From Allodiplogaster sudhausi (taxonomy: Eukaryota > Nematoda > Chromadorea > Rhabditida > Diplogasteridae): DNA of 64,000 nucleotides. Location of the stretch: assembly GCA_945643635.1 (NCBI GenBank), contig CALZFC010000027.1, positions 2,862,001 to 2,926,000 of the forward strand. The letters are read 5' to 3'. This document shows positions 44,523 to 56,265 of the stretch, piece after piece. The translations under genes and the position numbers were made by a program. Under the pieces are notes generated by a model. That model was not told where the DNA came from. It did not search any database and saw only the letters and a program-made list of their open reading frames with translations. The number at the start of each line of letters is the position of its first letter. Position 1 is the first letter of the stretch.

Positions 44523-45133
44523 CTGTAAAAGGAAAAATATGTACACAAGTTCAATTGTTATCACAACATTTGTTTTATAAGTTTTGCTATGACGAAAACG
44601 ACATATATACATATGAATGTATGTATATACAAATGTTAGCCGGAGTGCAACATTTTATGTCCTGAATTCATATACATATGTACATACTTACATATGTAGC
44701 AATCTGGAGTTTGAGAAACAACTTTATCGCAGAGATGCGAATACAGAAAAATATCTAATAAAAACTAATCGATTATCAAAGAAACAACCCATTTTGTTTA
44801 GTACGCCTAAATGTACACCCGGGTGATAATGATTTATTGATTTGTTTCTCGCCTTGTACTCGATCTATGAAATCAATATTCTGGAACTAATAATCTGACA
44901 GCATAAAGAAGCAACCCTGAAAAGCTCATCAACTTTCACTAACTTTGAAAGAAATTATGCACGAAAAACCAAAAGTTAATAGAATATCTTATTTGAACAT
45001 GTTGCTACTCACAAGAATCTTATAGGTATGCATGGCTTACTCTCTGGAACCGAACTGGACTCCACACGCAGGAAAGTCGCTCAAAGGTCATGGCGACGAG
45101 ACAAAGTGCGCTTAATATAAGTGAACTGTTGTC

Positions 45134-45179
45134 TGGGTCCGGTGGGTGAAGGCAAGCTTGCCTTCATCCACCGGACCCA
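45134..45179. repeat. 46-bp near-perfect palindrome with no spacer
   Basis: TGGGTCCGGTGG...CCACCGGACCCA centred on the HindIII-like AAGCTT (45,154-45,159). All 23 pairs match except one g/t pair (45,146 and 45,167). It could form a cruciform or a very stable RNA hairpin. No ORF depends on it. Confidence 0.9.
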
Positions 45180-45255
45180 ATCCTGAAAGTGGTATAAACT
45201 TTGAACTTTGAACTTAGATCTATGAGCTTTTGAGCCTGTTTTGATTCTCGCATAC

Positions 45256-45407
45256 CTGCTCGCAAAGAGAGACCTTCGAATATTGCGATTAAAGTAGGCG
45301 AAATATACGTTGGCAACCTCGGAATTCTTCCAGTTTACTATATCGGAAAATTGTAAGCAGAAAAGGAAGACAAAGAAGATTGGAATGATGTCAATAGCTA
45401 CCGATGC
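45256..45407 (-). CDS. orphan exon, GPCR-like last membrane helix (tentative)
   Basis: Bounded by ATATTTGCAG acceptor and GTATGC donor. It reads ASVAIDIIPIFFVFLFCLQF then NSEVANVYFAYFNRNIRRSL. Hydrophobic helix, then NS....Y..FNRN.R..L, loosely resembles helix 7 and helix 8 of rhodopsin-family receptors, though NPxxY is not intact. No partner exons were firmly found; a basic stretch at 46,110-46,460 (minus) could belong. Confidence 0.3.
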
Positions 45408-45409
45408 CT

Positions 45410-46670
45410 GCAAATATTGTCTAACATGATTTTCAAATTTAAACATATTTGTCAAGTTACACGTATTTTTTCGTTGCGATTATTGTTTTTTCCGCACATT
45501 TACAACATTGGAAATTGATGTTTCTTTGTACACACAGATCAAAATACAGTATTCACAAACCTTTAAAATATCAAGTTATTTCCCGTCATCTGTAGAAGGA
45601 CGCAAACGTTGATGGTCTGATTGATTAATCCTGTAGTCAATGAGATTAACTGTATTTATTTATTTTTTAACACCAGTATTTTCTATCCAATAATAAGAAT
45701 GGAGGGAGTGATAAAAACTCTGATGATCCGAAGAGATTCCTCATCCCAGGTGATAAACATCGTCTAACACAGATCGATTGTATAGAGTCAAATCAGCAAG
45801 ACAGCAGCAACTAAAAGGAGGTTTCAGAGATTTAGAGGAACACAAGCTATCGACGCTTTTCAGTGAACATATAATTATTATACAGTCGTATCAAATTCAG
45901 AGCTACATATGTAAATACATACACCTCTCTTTTCGTCTCTTCCTATTGATTTCTCTCCGCTTCCTCTTAAAAAAATTATTTCCGCCTATATTATCTCTGC
46001 CTCTCTCTCTCTCTTTCTTTCTTCTTCTCGCTCTCTTACCAAAATTCTGACTATGCCGTTTCGAAAGTGAGTTTTTTTTTATATTAATAATCAACTTACC
46101 AATTTCGAAAATTAGGACTGCCTGCACATAGCCCTGAAAAGCATTCTCTGAAAAAGAGCTCCAGAATTGAAAACGACAAGGATTTGAGGCGTTGAAGATA
46201 TGTACATATGTATAAGATTATATGCTGTTTGCCTAGACCGAAAATTCCAGGAATGAGGAACGGGTGGAGAATGTGGTTTAAAGACAGCGAGAAATTGCCG
46301 GGTTGTGCGTGGTGATAAATGATATCTAGAGGAGCCATTTCTGGCTCTTCGAATGCTACCTTTCCCGAATGTGCTTGATACAAGCTTATTCGTCCGATTT
46401 CTTCGCGTAATGGTCATATTTCCTGGAACCAGCACTTTTTCTCTATCGAACACATATAACAATTCTAAAATAAATGCATCACTTCTTTGCCACGAATCAT
46501 TTGGTGCATAAATTTCAAGGTGAGCTAGAATCTTCTATTTTTCGAAGTGCCCAATTTTTTTTACACACATTTTCATTTCAAAAAGTAGACTGCTGTACGA
46601 GTCAGCCTACCTGACAATCTTAAGAATATGCACTTAGTAAATATATTCAGTGCATTCGTGACCCCATAGA
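45410..46670. other. spacer, no firm gene
   Basis: Contains a short CT tract (about 45,995-46,040) and minus-strand open frames at 45,903-46,460 with basic composition and a GTAAGT donor-like site at about 46,100. No family recognised. Confidence 0.4.
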
Positions 46671-46679
46671 GTTGGGGGT

Positions 46680-46912
46680 TTCTGCAAAGTCTTCTGCTGC
46701 CGCGCATTCAATCTGTCCAAAGTTTGAAACATGTTCGGAATGCTTGTTCGCAACATTTTCGTTGTTGTCACAGGCTGAGAACAAGCTGGCAACATTCGGA
46801 GCTCATCACATTCTAACAAACCTCTGCAAATGTTTTGTTAGCACGGGGATTCGAACCCTAGACTTGCAAACTGTAACGCAGGCACATTACCCACTAGACC
46901 ACGCTGCTACTT
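46680..46912 (-). mobile_element. tRNA-derived SINE, copy 2
   Basis: Minus strand. The tRNA-like head has A-box-like TGGTCTAGTGGGTA (46,901-46,888) and a perfect B box GGTTCGAATCC (46,857-46,847). The T-stem has one mismatch and the acceptor stem does not close, so it is not a functional tRNA. The body matches 2,150-2,255. Confidence 0.75.
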
Positions 46913-47829
46913 GGAAATGCTATTGGTGGGACAGCACACAACCTTTGCCCTATCGGAAACCAATACATTTTCTCCTACGTGACAATGAGGCCGAAAACAC
47001 ATGAAAGAACATTAAATATATACACTTACAACACTCTTTTCCACTCTCTCTCTATTTCTCTCTCTTATTCTCGCGTGCATCTGTCTCTCTGCAAACATTT
47101 GCATAATTTTGTGACCATTGAACGCATATACAACACATTTAAAGTTTTTTGGCACAATGCCAACATTTGTGCGTTTAAGCGTCTCTTTCCATTTAAACAC
47201 ATACAAAGAGACCAAACGTTGATTCTCTCTCTATACCAGTGAATTGTATAAAGTATGAGCTTTATAATGAGCGTTCTAATGTGTATAAAAATGAGCAAAG
47301 TTGTACGTGTACGGTCAAATTTTGGAATACACAAAATATCACCAATTGGCATCCTTTTACCATTTATTATTCTCAAATCGAGCATGGCCGCAAAAATTGC
47401 AACTCCAAGCGTTCGCAAGGAACCGCAAAAGCTGCGGTTCCAACCGTGCGCAAGGAACCATAAAAAAAAGCGGCCAGGCTCAGAGGCGCAGCCATCGTTG
47501 AGGAAGTTGCCGATTGAACCGAAGTCTGGTATGCCCATATATCGGCGCAACCTATACTTTACGGGTTTTCGACCAAAATTTTTTTTCTCTGCGTAAAGCT
47601 ATTTCGCTGTGCGAGGCAGCATGGTGAAGGGTATGCGTTCTTGGAATGTTGTCAAAGTGCCAAAAAAAAGTATTTTTTGATAGTTTTAATGCTTTACAGG
47701 ATACATAAAATTACAAAAAAAACAGAGAGTAATTGGAGAGCGGGAGAAAAGTGAAAGAACTGTCTCTCTCTCATTTAATGAGTTGTAAGTGTATATATTT
47801 AATGTTCTTTCATGTGTTTGGCTGCATGT

Positions 47830-48070
47830 TTGGTCGAGACAGCGCGAACAGCGAGTGGCGACGTCTTTTTTCTCTGCCCTGTGCTATTTCGTTGGTGACG
47901 AGCAAAAGCACACCGGAGCAGCTTTTGCTCGTCACAACCTGCGTCTCCTTCTTTACACTGTCTCTCCATTTTCGTGCTTGTTCTGACCAAGTGACAACTT
48001 CAGAAGTTCGAAACAGGAAGTGCACACAAGCGATAAAGTAATCACAAGCTGGATACATGTTCGGAACCCA
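47830..48070 (-). mobile_element. dispersed repeat B, copy 2
   Basis: Reverse-complement relative of 1,745-2,030 (GAACTTCTGAAGT...TCACTTGGTCAGAAC; GACGAGCAAAAGC; CACCAACGAAATAGCACAGG). Directly beyond it, 48,090-48,190, is a SINE-body fragment (CGAACATGTTTCAAAC twice, then GGCGCGGC). Confidence 0.65.
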
Positions 48071-48199
48071 ATATGTATTAAGATAGGCTGGAACACTGCC
48101 AATTCTTTTGTTTCGAACATGTTTCAAACAAGATTGTTTTGAACATGTTTCAAACTTTAGACAGATTAAAGGCGCGGCTGGTGAATTGTAATGTCTGAT

Positions 48200-50016
48200 T
48201 AGATAATAACGCATCTCTTGAATCCATCCATGCTTTCTGATGCTCATGATGTGCGAGAAGAATTAACTTTTTCTACTTCAATTAATTCCTTAGTCTCTCC
48301 TCGCCCATTTTTCTTCTCTCATCAAACAACCGTATGCCATCTACATACTTTTTGCCGTCACTTTTGTAGTCATTTTAGCTCTTTATTTTAGGATCCACTT
48401 GACCATGAGCTGCTGCTTCTCACGCTAGAGAACTAAAGAAGAACGGCCATTGTCACGGGACGTTGGCCGCATTCATGTACATAATTGGAGTAGCCTCCGA
48501 GTTAATTGTTGCGTAAATGTCAGCAGCTACTCTGTGTGCGCATTTTGTTGATTGTATAGATTTAGCTAGATCAAAACGCAAACACATATTTACCGCATGT
48601 AGATCGTGAATTGTGGATTTGGAAGTTCATGCCAGAAAAAAAAGAATTATATCACCATACTGTCTTCATTGCAGAGGGCCTTCCATTCTATGCTTCTTTA
48701 TCTTCTACGTAGTTTGAGCGTGCAGAACAGCAAATAATATCTCGCGCTAGTTAGCATTTGAATTCCTAACAATGGCCATCTTCTATATATTTACATATTT
48801 ATAATGTATGTATAAAAGAATGATGTCTGTTATTCTTCACAATTTATTCATTCCTTACTGTAAGAACATATATGTGTTGTGGGGCCTCGTCCACCCCTCG
48901 GCAAATCGCTCACTCCGGTCACTCTCGGTCGAGCATTGGGAGGAGCAGAGGAACAGCCATCTACACCCCCTTCCCCCTATCCCATGATTTCATGGGCTTG
49001 CCTGCGAGGTTAATATTTTATATAACTTAATGTTCATTTTGTCACATCATTTAACTTATGTATGAATAAATAAATAAACATATTTGTATTGCTCCAAACT
49101 TCACATCATTTATTAAGCAGCAGAATGATGTGCTGAGATGCAGCCACAAAGGAAGAGATACATATCCTTTGGAAATCAAAGCATACCTTCGAAATTGTAA
49201 GGGAAAAACGTCTCTGACACTTCGCAAGCGCTTTGCGTTCAGCTCTGATCATTCACTACAATTTGTATGTATGCAGCACGCATGCTGAGACCAAGATTAT
49301 TAGCGAGAAAATTCATAAATTGCTGGTCATTTTACACTGTAATTCTCGTACATAGTATACGCACATACATACATACAACCATTACTAGTGGTCTAGAAAG
49401 CTAGAGCGACATTGGAAAAATTGTAGATCATGAATTGTAGATCGCTGTAGGCGCACAAGCTCGTTTGTCTAGGACAATGAAACACTGCTTTCGTTTTTTT
49501 TGTGGATCCAATGCGATCCTTAGAGTCTAGTCAGGCTAGGCAGAGTCACTTTTAAAGCTAAAAACTATTGACGGAAGCACAAGCAAAGCATTCATAATGC
49601 TGAACATCAAGTTTTAAAGCAGGCTAGGATTTTCGAGTAGTGAAAAACAAACAATGTTTTGGCAAGTTGGAGCCCTATAATATAGGTATGCGAGCATTAG
49701 AAGCACATCAAAGAGCAACAACAACGAAAAAACACTTGTTGGCAAGTTGGAAACTTGGTCATACAGGCAGACTTCGTAAATGTTGGTCACAAGTATGTTG
49801 TAATAAGTCACATTATTTTAAATACTATCTAGGAGATAGTAGTAGTGGGTGGGAATTAGCCAGTGTTGGGAAATGTCGATAACAACTTACTTGATTATTT
49901 CGTTATTACTGGATGGGATGAGGGATTGGTAGTAGGGTAGAAAGTAGTGTGTACTTTGGTAGGGCGCTAGGTGCCGGTGGCTAGGTTGGGTTTGGGAAAG
50001 GGGCCTGACAATGAGT
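48200..50016. other. gene-poor spacer
   Basis: No gene recognised. 48,877-49,015 is a GC-richer block starting TGTTGTGGGGCCTCGTCC, followed by AATAAATAAATAAA at 49,064; it may be an LTR or SINE remnant. No partner copy was seen in the window. Confidence 0.4.
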
Positions 50017-50082
50017 GGTATCGGTCAGGTACCGGTCGGGTACCGGTCTGGTACCAGTCAGATACCGGTCGGGTCCCACTCA
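50017..50082. repeat. 11-bp tandem repeat, six units, at the TGF-beta 3' end
   Basis: Units GGTATCGGTCA, GGTACCGGTCG, GGTACCGGTCT, GGTACCAGTCA, GATACCGGTCG, GGTCCCACTCA. The array ends 1 bp from the stop codon of the TGF-beta gene, so it forms the start of its 3'UTR. It contains three ACCGGT cores. Confidence 0.85.
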
Positions 50083-50083
50083 C

Positions 50084-53000
50084 TCAGGCGCAGGTGCACT
50101 CCTTCGCGACCAGGCCTTCGACGTTCGCGATGACGACTTCGCCCTCCGCAGTGACGTAGACGATCTCGAGGGGATCGTACCTGAAATGGCTCTCATTATG
50201 ATGTCATACTAATCTCTACCAAATAAAAATTCATTCTAGGCTGTCTTCCTTATTGCTCAATTGCATTCTTTGAATGCGCCTCATCTCTCATGCCTTGCTC
50301 TTGAGACAGGCAACAATCAGACGAATGGGCTTGAAGCACCCAATTGTGAAAGAGGATAAGAATAAAGAGGTGAAGGGGAAGTGGGAGAGAGAGGGGGCGC
50401 GAGAGAAAGAGAGCACGACAGAGAGAGAGAGAGGGGGTGAGGGAGAGAGAGAGAGAAAGAGAGAGAGCGAGAGAGAGGATTCTCGCTTACTGAGAAGCAT
50501 GGCAGCACGTGTTTCCAGCGATACTCTCGCGCGTCACACTGCCTGACGCGACCGCTTTGTTGTGGAGCTGCAATGGACAATGGAATTGTGAAAGTGCACT
50601 AAATAAGACACATTTTAAGAATAATGCCTGTCTGCAGAGAGAAAGAGAGAGATAGAGAGAGAGACAGAGAGAAAGGCAGCGACAGACAGACAGAGAGAGA
50701 GAGAAAAAGGCGCTTCAGACACTCTGAATATGATCATCCTATCTACATTCCTAGGAATTCCCTCAAGTAGTACGAGGTGTCTGATTGAGTGACCGGTGTC
50801 AGATTACTTGAGACTCTTTGTCTTTGCAATTGTTTGGGACCAATGTTTGAAGAAAGCAAGGTAGAAGTGTGGTGGTCAGAGAGAGAAATTGTACTTTACA
50901 AATGCATTTTTATGAAAATTTGTAATTTTAAAAGTTCAATGTTTACAGGTCACAGATCACAGATCACAGATGACACACCAGCTGCATGTCGCTCTTGACA
51001 CAGTCGCCCGTGCATGCGTACGCGTTGTAGCGCTGGGGCGCGACGATAAAGTTCCAGCCGAGAATCTTGAAAATTGTGGAGATTAATAATTGCGAACATT
51101 TCCAACTAATTATTTTCATAATGTAGACTAAACGTTAGCCTCTTATACCTTGAAGTCTACAAAGAGATCGTGGAGACAACAGCTGCTGTCGTCTTCGGCA
51201 TCCACGCACTTGCGCGCGGCCCTCGCGCGGCGCGAGGGCGCGTCGCGCAGCTTGACGCCAAGCACCATGCTCTGTAAGGCAGCACATTAATTCACAACAC
51301 ACATCAGAAAAATGTAGATGACACGCCTTTACAGACGTCGGCCCAGTCCCTGATTGTGGAATGAATCATTGAAACTTCATATCTAATGCTCAACAAAGGT
51401 GGAGCCTCTCCGAGTTCGGGCAAGAGAGAAACCCTCTGAAATAGTATCATAGCAGTTGCCGCCCGACCTTTGTTGCATGATGATCAGAGTCGCTCGGATG
51501 CACGGCGAGATTCTCGCCGTTGTAGAGCGCCGACACAAAGATGCCGTCGACGTCGCTCTCGTTGTGCCACCAGCTTCAATTAGACTTCTTTCCTGTCTTT
51601 TAAGGTTTTTGTTGGCTTTTTCTTTATTATTATTATCTTTATCTACCAATACATACATATATTAGTTATTAGACTTTGCTGATTCTTTCTTAAATGCTAT
51701 GACTAGAAGATGATGTATGTATGTATTATCTCCACTGATCTACCTGACAATGTCTTCCGGGTCGATTGAGATGAGCAGGGTGCGGCCGGCAGGGTCGCGA
51801 GGGACTTGGAAGCGATTCGAGGCGATGATGCGGCCGAGCTGAAAAAAAATACTATTCGTTACTATAAGTATACTATAAGTTGGTCAACAACAACAACAAC
51901 TGCATACATACAGTGCTGGTCAAAAGTCTATTTTTTTTCAATGTCGATGAAAGTTAATGAATTTTTCAGGGGTCCTTATTGATATTGGTAGACTTTCATT
52001 AGCAGATTATTCGTTTCATTGATTAATTTTTTTTTTAAGATAAAAGCTGGCTGAATTAGCCCTCAATGAACTTTGCCATCTCTCTCCAAATTAGTCACGC
52101 GACTTGCCCGTCCGTTCGTGGCTCGCTCGTATACGTGCACGGGCACTGTGGCGGCCGACGGCTCGACGACCGCCGCGGAAGATGGCGCACGCAGATGGAA
52201 GCTGAGGGCGCCGTGCATCACACGTTGCTGACGCGTCTCGCGAGAGAAGTCAAAGACGGCGGTTGGCAGGCCTGGAAGTGATAACGTCTCTTGGTTTCCG
52301 CCTTATTACTCCTCTTCCTAGCGTTCTACTATCTCTTCTTCTCTATGTATGCTGTCCTCAAGATTTGATATTTCTCGCTTGTAATCGATGAAATATTTGA
52401 TGTCATGAACATACGAAGATAACGGTAGTATAGAAGTAGACCACAAGATTTGACGAGAGAGAGAGAGCGAGAGAGAGAGAGAAAGAGCGATAGAAAGAGA
52501 GATAAATCACCATGCTTACGACCCGCGTGGGCGATGACTTCAATCGTCTTTGTCGACTTGTCGTGTGACCGAGTATTAGAGTGGGTGGAGAACAAGTGGG
52601 CGCGGAGCGCTTCCTGTTGTAGCTGAAAGAGAGAAGATATCGCTTTGGATTGCATCTAACAAACCTTACTCGTTAGGAGATTCTGATTATATTTTCCGTT
52701 ATCTACTCGACGAGAGCTTTCGAATGGTAGTATATGGCTCCTTTCATATCCTCGGGGAAGCCGAGACCATTCCCTTGTAAGGTTACATCCGACTCTTTGC
52801 ATTAATTTCGATCTTCTAGAAAGATTTATATACATTTTGTCTTCCCACTAAATTCTTCGCATAAGAACAACTTCTTTTTTTTCGCTTTTAAAGTTCTATA
52901 GATGCATATTCTCAATTAAAGATCACTAGCCTTATGCTTGCGAAACTGCTTTTAGTTTTTTTATGTGCTTTTTCTGAGAATATTTTTCCTGCAGCTATTT

Positions 53001-53560
53001 GTTACGATGCCTAACGATTAGTTTGAATATTTGAGAGACAAAAGAGCAGTTATTTTGAGGAAATTGTGCGCAGAATTGCACAGTGTTTTTTTTCATTTTC
53101 CTTCTCTCGGGTATCAGACATGCTTTAGGTACGTGAGAGAGAGAGAGAAAGAGAGAGAAAGTGTGATAAAGAGAGAGAGAGTGAGAGAGAGTGAGATAAA
53201 GAGAGAGAACGTGAGATAAAGATAGAGAGAGTGAGAGAGAGGGTGAGAGAGAGAGGCGGAGAAGGAAGTTACGTAGAAGTGCTTTCAAATTACATGAGAT
53301 ATGGTATGATGATTCCAGCCGAGAACCTTTGGAAGGGCCATAAACGAAGCAAACAAACAGAAGACTGTCGTATTGCCTTAGACCACTTATGAATTTTCTT
53401 GGTATATCATCTATTAGTTCTTTTAAGTTCTAGTAAAACGATTGCTAAAATATATCAGGATTGCCTCTCACACTTTCTTTTTGGTAGCACAATATGGAAT
53501 GTTATGGTTAGGTAAGCGAGATAGAGAGAGTGTATGTGTGTGTGTGTGTGTGTGTGAAAA

Positions 53561-53608
<48 letters not shown>

Positions 53609-54427
53609 CGAACGCGAAAGTTTTGGAGTGAACAGGCGAGAGCGACAGAGAGGTGCGATAAGAGATTAAAAAATATTTAAAACGGTTAGGGAGAGAGTGC
53701 GAGAAGAAAACTCTTGAGAGAAAAGTACCTTTTCGGGAACGACCATTGAAGATGGCGGGAAGCTTGAAATTCCAATCTGCGCGAGGAGCCTCTTGTGCAG
53801 GTCGTCGAAACGGGGAGAAGTCGCGTTGATGCAGTTGATGCATTCGGATGGGTCCTGTAAATCATTATTTCTTTATTTTTTTTCTTATACTTTTTGATAA
53901 AATTTCTTTTCTTTTCTACTCTTTTCAGATTATTTACTTGTATATTTTGCTATAATTAACGAAAACACGTTTTTTTGTTGGATTTCTGAAATTTTTGTCC
54001 TGCATAAAGTCTCTCTTTGCTCATGCGGAAACTTTCTCCTCTTTTTTTTCCTACCTCCGAAACTTTATGTCTGCAGCCTCTTAATGGATCACAAGAGGAG
54101 TTCTTGAGTATAAATACGTCAGGATTTCTTCTCTTTCTTATGCCCCATTATATACCACGTCTTGTTTACTATTTTCGGGTAGAAATATTAGAGTTGGTTA
54201 GAGATGCTCAAGACTTTTGAGCGTCTTTTTCGTTCTGTTCCACCGGAGGATGGAAAAGGAGTGAAAGGTCAGAGTGTGGCTTCTTATTTAGGGGAGTATG
54301 GAATGCGTGGTGGGGAATGGTGAGGCGCGGCTGGTCTACTGACAGAGTCTACGACGTATGCGGCTGCATGGTGTTGTAGAAGAATGAGAAGTGCCGTGAG
54401 CCAGAGCCAGGCGGCGATTGTGGCCAT
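50084..54427 (-). CDS. TGF-beta superfamily ligand (activin/myostatin-like 9-cysteine class), about 365 aa
   Basis: Ten exons with consistent phases: 54427-54344 (signal peptide MATIAAWLWLTALLILLQHH), 53854-53729 (CINCINA...HKRLLAQIGISS), 52622-52520 (TIEVIAHAG), 52271 to 52072 or 52099 (TAVFDFSRETR...GALSFHLRAP), 51838-51744, 51573-51468 (WWHNESDVDGIFVSALYNGE NLAVHPS), 51271-51149 (furin-type RRAR, then KC and CCLHDLFVDFK), 51065-50979 (ILGWNFIVAPQRYNAYACTG DC), 50567-50491 (GNTCC) and 50180-50084 (YDPLEIVYV...ECTC-Ala stop). Coding length 1,098 or 1,071 nt. The mature domain has nine cysteines with CC, CxGxC, CC and CxC in family order, so a secreted disulfide-linked dimer that binds Ser/Thr kinase receptors is expected. 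The mature part is about 110 residues, divergent from any subfamily I know, with short finger loops. The donor after exon 4 is ambiguous (GTTCAT or GTGACT). Confidence 0.88.
50386..50480. repeat. (GA)n tract in TGF-beta intron 9
   Basis: Lies just past the donor at 50,490 on the minus strand, so the transcript reads a CT-rich tract directly after the 5' splice site. Confidence 0.95.
50637..50705. repeat. (GA)n/(CAGA) tract in TGF-beta intron 8
   Basis: Pyrimidine-rich on the transcript, about 70 nt upstream of the acceptor of the 50,567 exon. Confidence 0.95.
52455..52502. repeat. (GA)n tract in TGF-beta intron 3
   Basis: Just downstream of the donor of the 52,622-52,520 exon; CT on the transcript. 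Confidence 0.95.
53131..53256. repeat. (GA)n tract in TGF-beta intron 2
   Basis: GAGA tract with GTGAGATAAA units. CT on the transcript. Confidence 0.95.
53521..53608. repeat. (GA)n and (GT)n tract in TGF-beta intron 2
   Basis: TGTGTGTG run at 53,530-53,557, then GAGA. Near the donor of the 53,854-53,729 exon. Confidence 0.95.
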
Positions 54428-54429
54428 AT

Positions 54430-55928
54430 TTGAGAGACAGCTAAACAAAGAGCTGCCGTGCGATTAATCTTGGAAGAAAACTACAACGAACTTTTGTTGA
54501 AACCTGAATCAACAAAAATCAGAACGTCAAGCATCTTTTGAGCGTTTTAGTATGGAAAATGAGAAAGATGAGTAAAGTTTCCTTCAGACTTTGTTCATGA
54601 TGCAAACTGTATCAACATTCAAAGTTCGTTAAAGTTTGGACATGCAAAACGAGATAGTGTGCAAAAGTGAGAGGGTAAAAGTGTGTAGAAGGCTGCTTAC
54701 TTTCTTTTACACTGTTTCCGTCTCTCACTTTAACACACTATTGCATGGCAGAGACAGAAAGATGGCGCAATTTTAAATGTGACTCAACTCTCAACCAAGA
54801 ACAAGTGGAATTTGAAACAAGCTCGGCCTAGGAAATTTTTTGAAGGCAAAAGCAACTGAACCTCGACAGCAAGTCGCTTTTAAACATAATATTTTGTTTA
54901 TCCGTGTTAATTTTATAAATTTTACTTGCTATTTCAGTATGTGTAGTGTTCCTCTGCAGAAAGATGCCTTAGCATCTCAGTGTTGAAGATTCGTAATTTG
55001 TGTTGTTTCTATCTCTGTCTTTCTTTGTTCATCCCTTTGTCTCTAGTCTCTGTCTGTCTCTCTCTCTCTCTCCATCAGATTCGCGAATTCTCAAGAAAAG
55101 CGTCTTGCATAAGCCCGGTTGGTTGGCGTGTTGGACCAGCTGGCGAGACTAGAGATTAAACGCTGTATTAGTGGTTCCCAAAAAGTTCAACTAACAGCAA
55201 ACGCATACAAAAACACTGTTCCTAAAACCCACTTGTTAAAAAAAAGAAAGAAAAGTTGTGTCATCTTTTACTCCGGAACATGAAGCAACTTTTTCTGAAA
55301 TGTTCATGAACTTTTTGTGAAACTGGCACCACTTTTGCCTAGATTTATAGCACGGCAGATCTGAAGAAAACGATATAATAAAACAAGAGGAAACAAAAAA
55401 AACAATTCATTTGCAAGCCGTTAAATAGTTATGAACTTTTGCATTCTCTTATGTCGCTTTTATGCTCTTTCTCTTTCTCTCTCTCTCTCTCTTTAAACTT
55501 CTGTGCCTCTATATTCTTTCATTCTTCTGCTTATTGTTTTATTCTTTTTCCTATATTCCCTCTCTCGATCACATGTATTCACGCCAATTTCATTAGTGCA
55601 GTTTTTCTCTTTGCAAACTGTGGAACACGCTTTAATGGCTACTTAATCATGCAGCGGGCAACACGCCAAAATGGCACCATGCAAAATGTCATCGGCAAAT
55701 CAGTGTCAACTGTTTGAAATACAGGGAAAGTGATAGAGGGATATAACGAGAGAAAGAGAGAGAGAGAGAGAATACGCGAAAAAGAGAGAGAAAGAGAGAA
55801 CAAGAAAGAAAATGTGAACTCTTCAGCTGTCGAAATAAAAAAAGGAAAATAGAGAATGTGAGGTCGAGGCAAATAGTTTGGCGCGAAAATAGTGGTTCAA
55901 AGTGTAAATATCGAAAATAAAGAGATAC
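54430..55928. other. upstream region of the TGF-beta gene
   Basis: No exon is convincing. CT tracts lie at 55,050-55,070 and 55,465-55,492, and a GA tract at 55,752-55,800. An inverted pair AAAGTGAGAGGGTAAAAGTG (54,664) and TTTACACTGTTTCCGTCTCT (54,706) could fold. Promoter elements cannot be assigned. Confidence 0.4.
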
Positions 55929-56018
55929 ATTCACTTCAATAGGTTCGGACAGTCCTATGGTGAGCAGCAGGGAGTTACTATTGAAAAGTTGTTCGTACGT
56001 AGGATGATCGGGAAGCGA
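55929..56018 (-). CDS. orphan exon, 30 codons
   Basis: Acceptor TTTTCACAG and donor GTATCT bound a phase-0 exon reading SLPDHPTYEQLFNSNSLLLT then IGLSEPIEVN. The composition and both splice sites look real. It lies 1.5 kb upstream of the TGF-beta signal-peptide exon on the same strand, so it may belong to a neighbouring gene or an alternative first part. I recognise no family. Confidence 0.35.
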
Positions 56019-56205
56019 CTGTGAAAAGAGAGTATAAGTTTGGAGGAGGCGGAGGATGAGAAAGGGGTTTCCACTCCTTTGTCTAATCAACTGCAGCTGG
56101 CGCTGCTAGAGACCACCAGAAGGGGTGCATGTGTTAGAGGGATTTCAAAGTAGCCTTTCCTTCATTTGCACATCTGGCCAAAGAGTGGATACTACAAAAC
56201 ATTAT

Positions 56206-56207
<2 letters not shown>

Positions 56208-56255
<48 letters not shown>

Positions 56256-56265
56256 GTATATATAT
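56208..56265. repeat. (TA)n microsatellite
   Basis: About 25 TA units followed by TATGTATATATATACATACG. Confidence 0.95.

Noticed and set aside
46841..46912. A real tRNA gene on the minus strand
   Set aside because: Pol III boxes are present but the acceptor stem does not pair and the T-stem has a mismatch; the sequence continues into a repeat body shared with 2,054-2,255, so it is a SINE head.
47065..47550. 161-codon minus ORF
   Set aside because: Composition shifts along its length, it crosses a CT tract, and no motif or splice pattern supports it.
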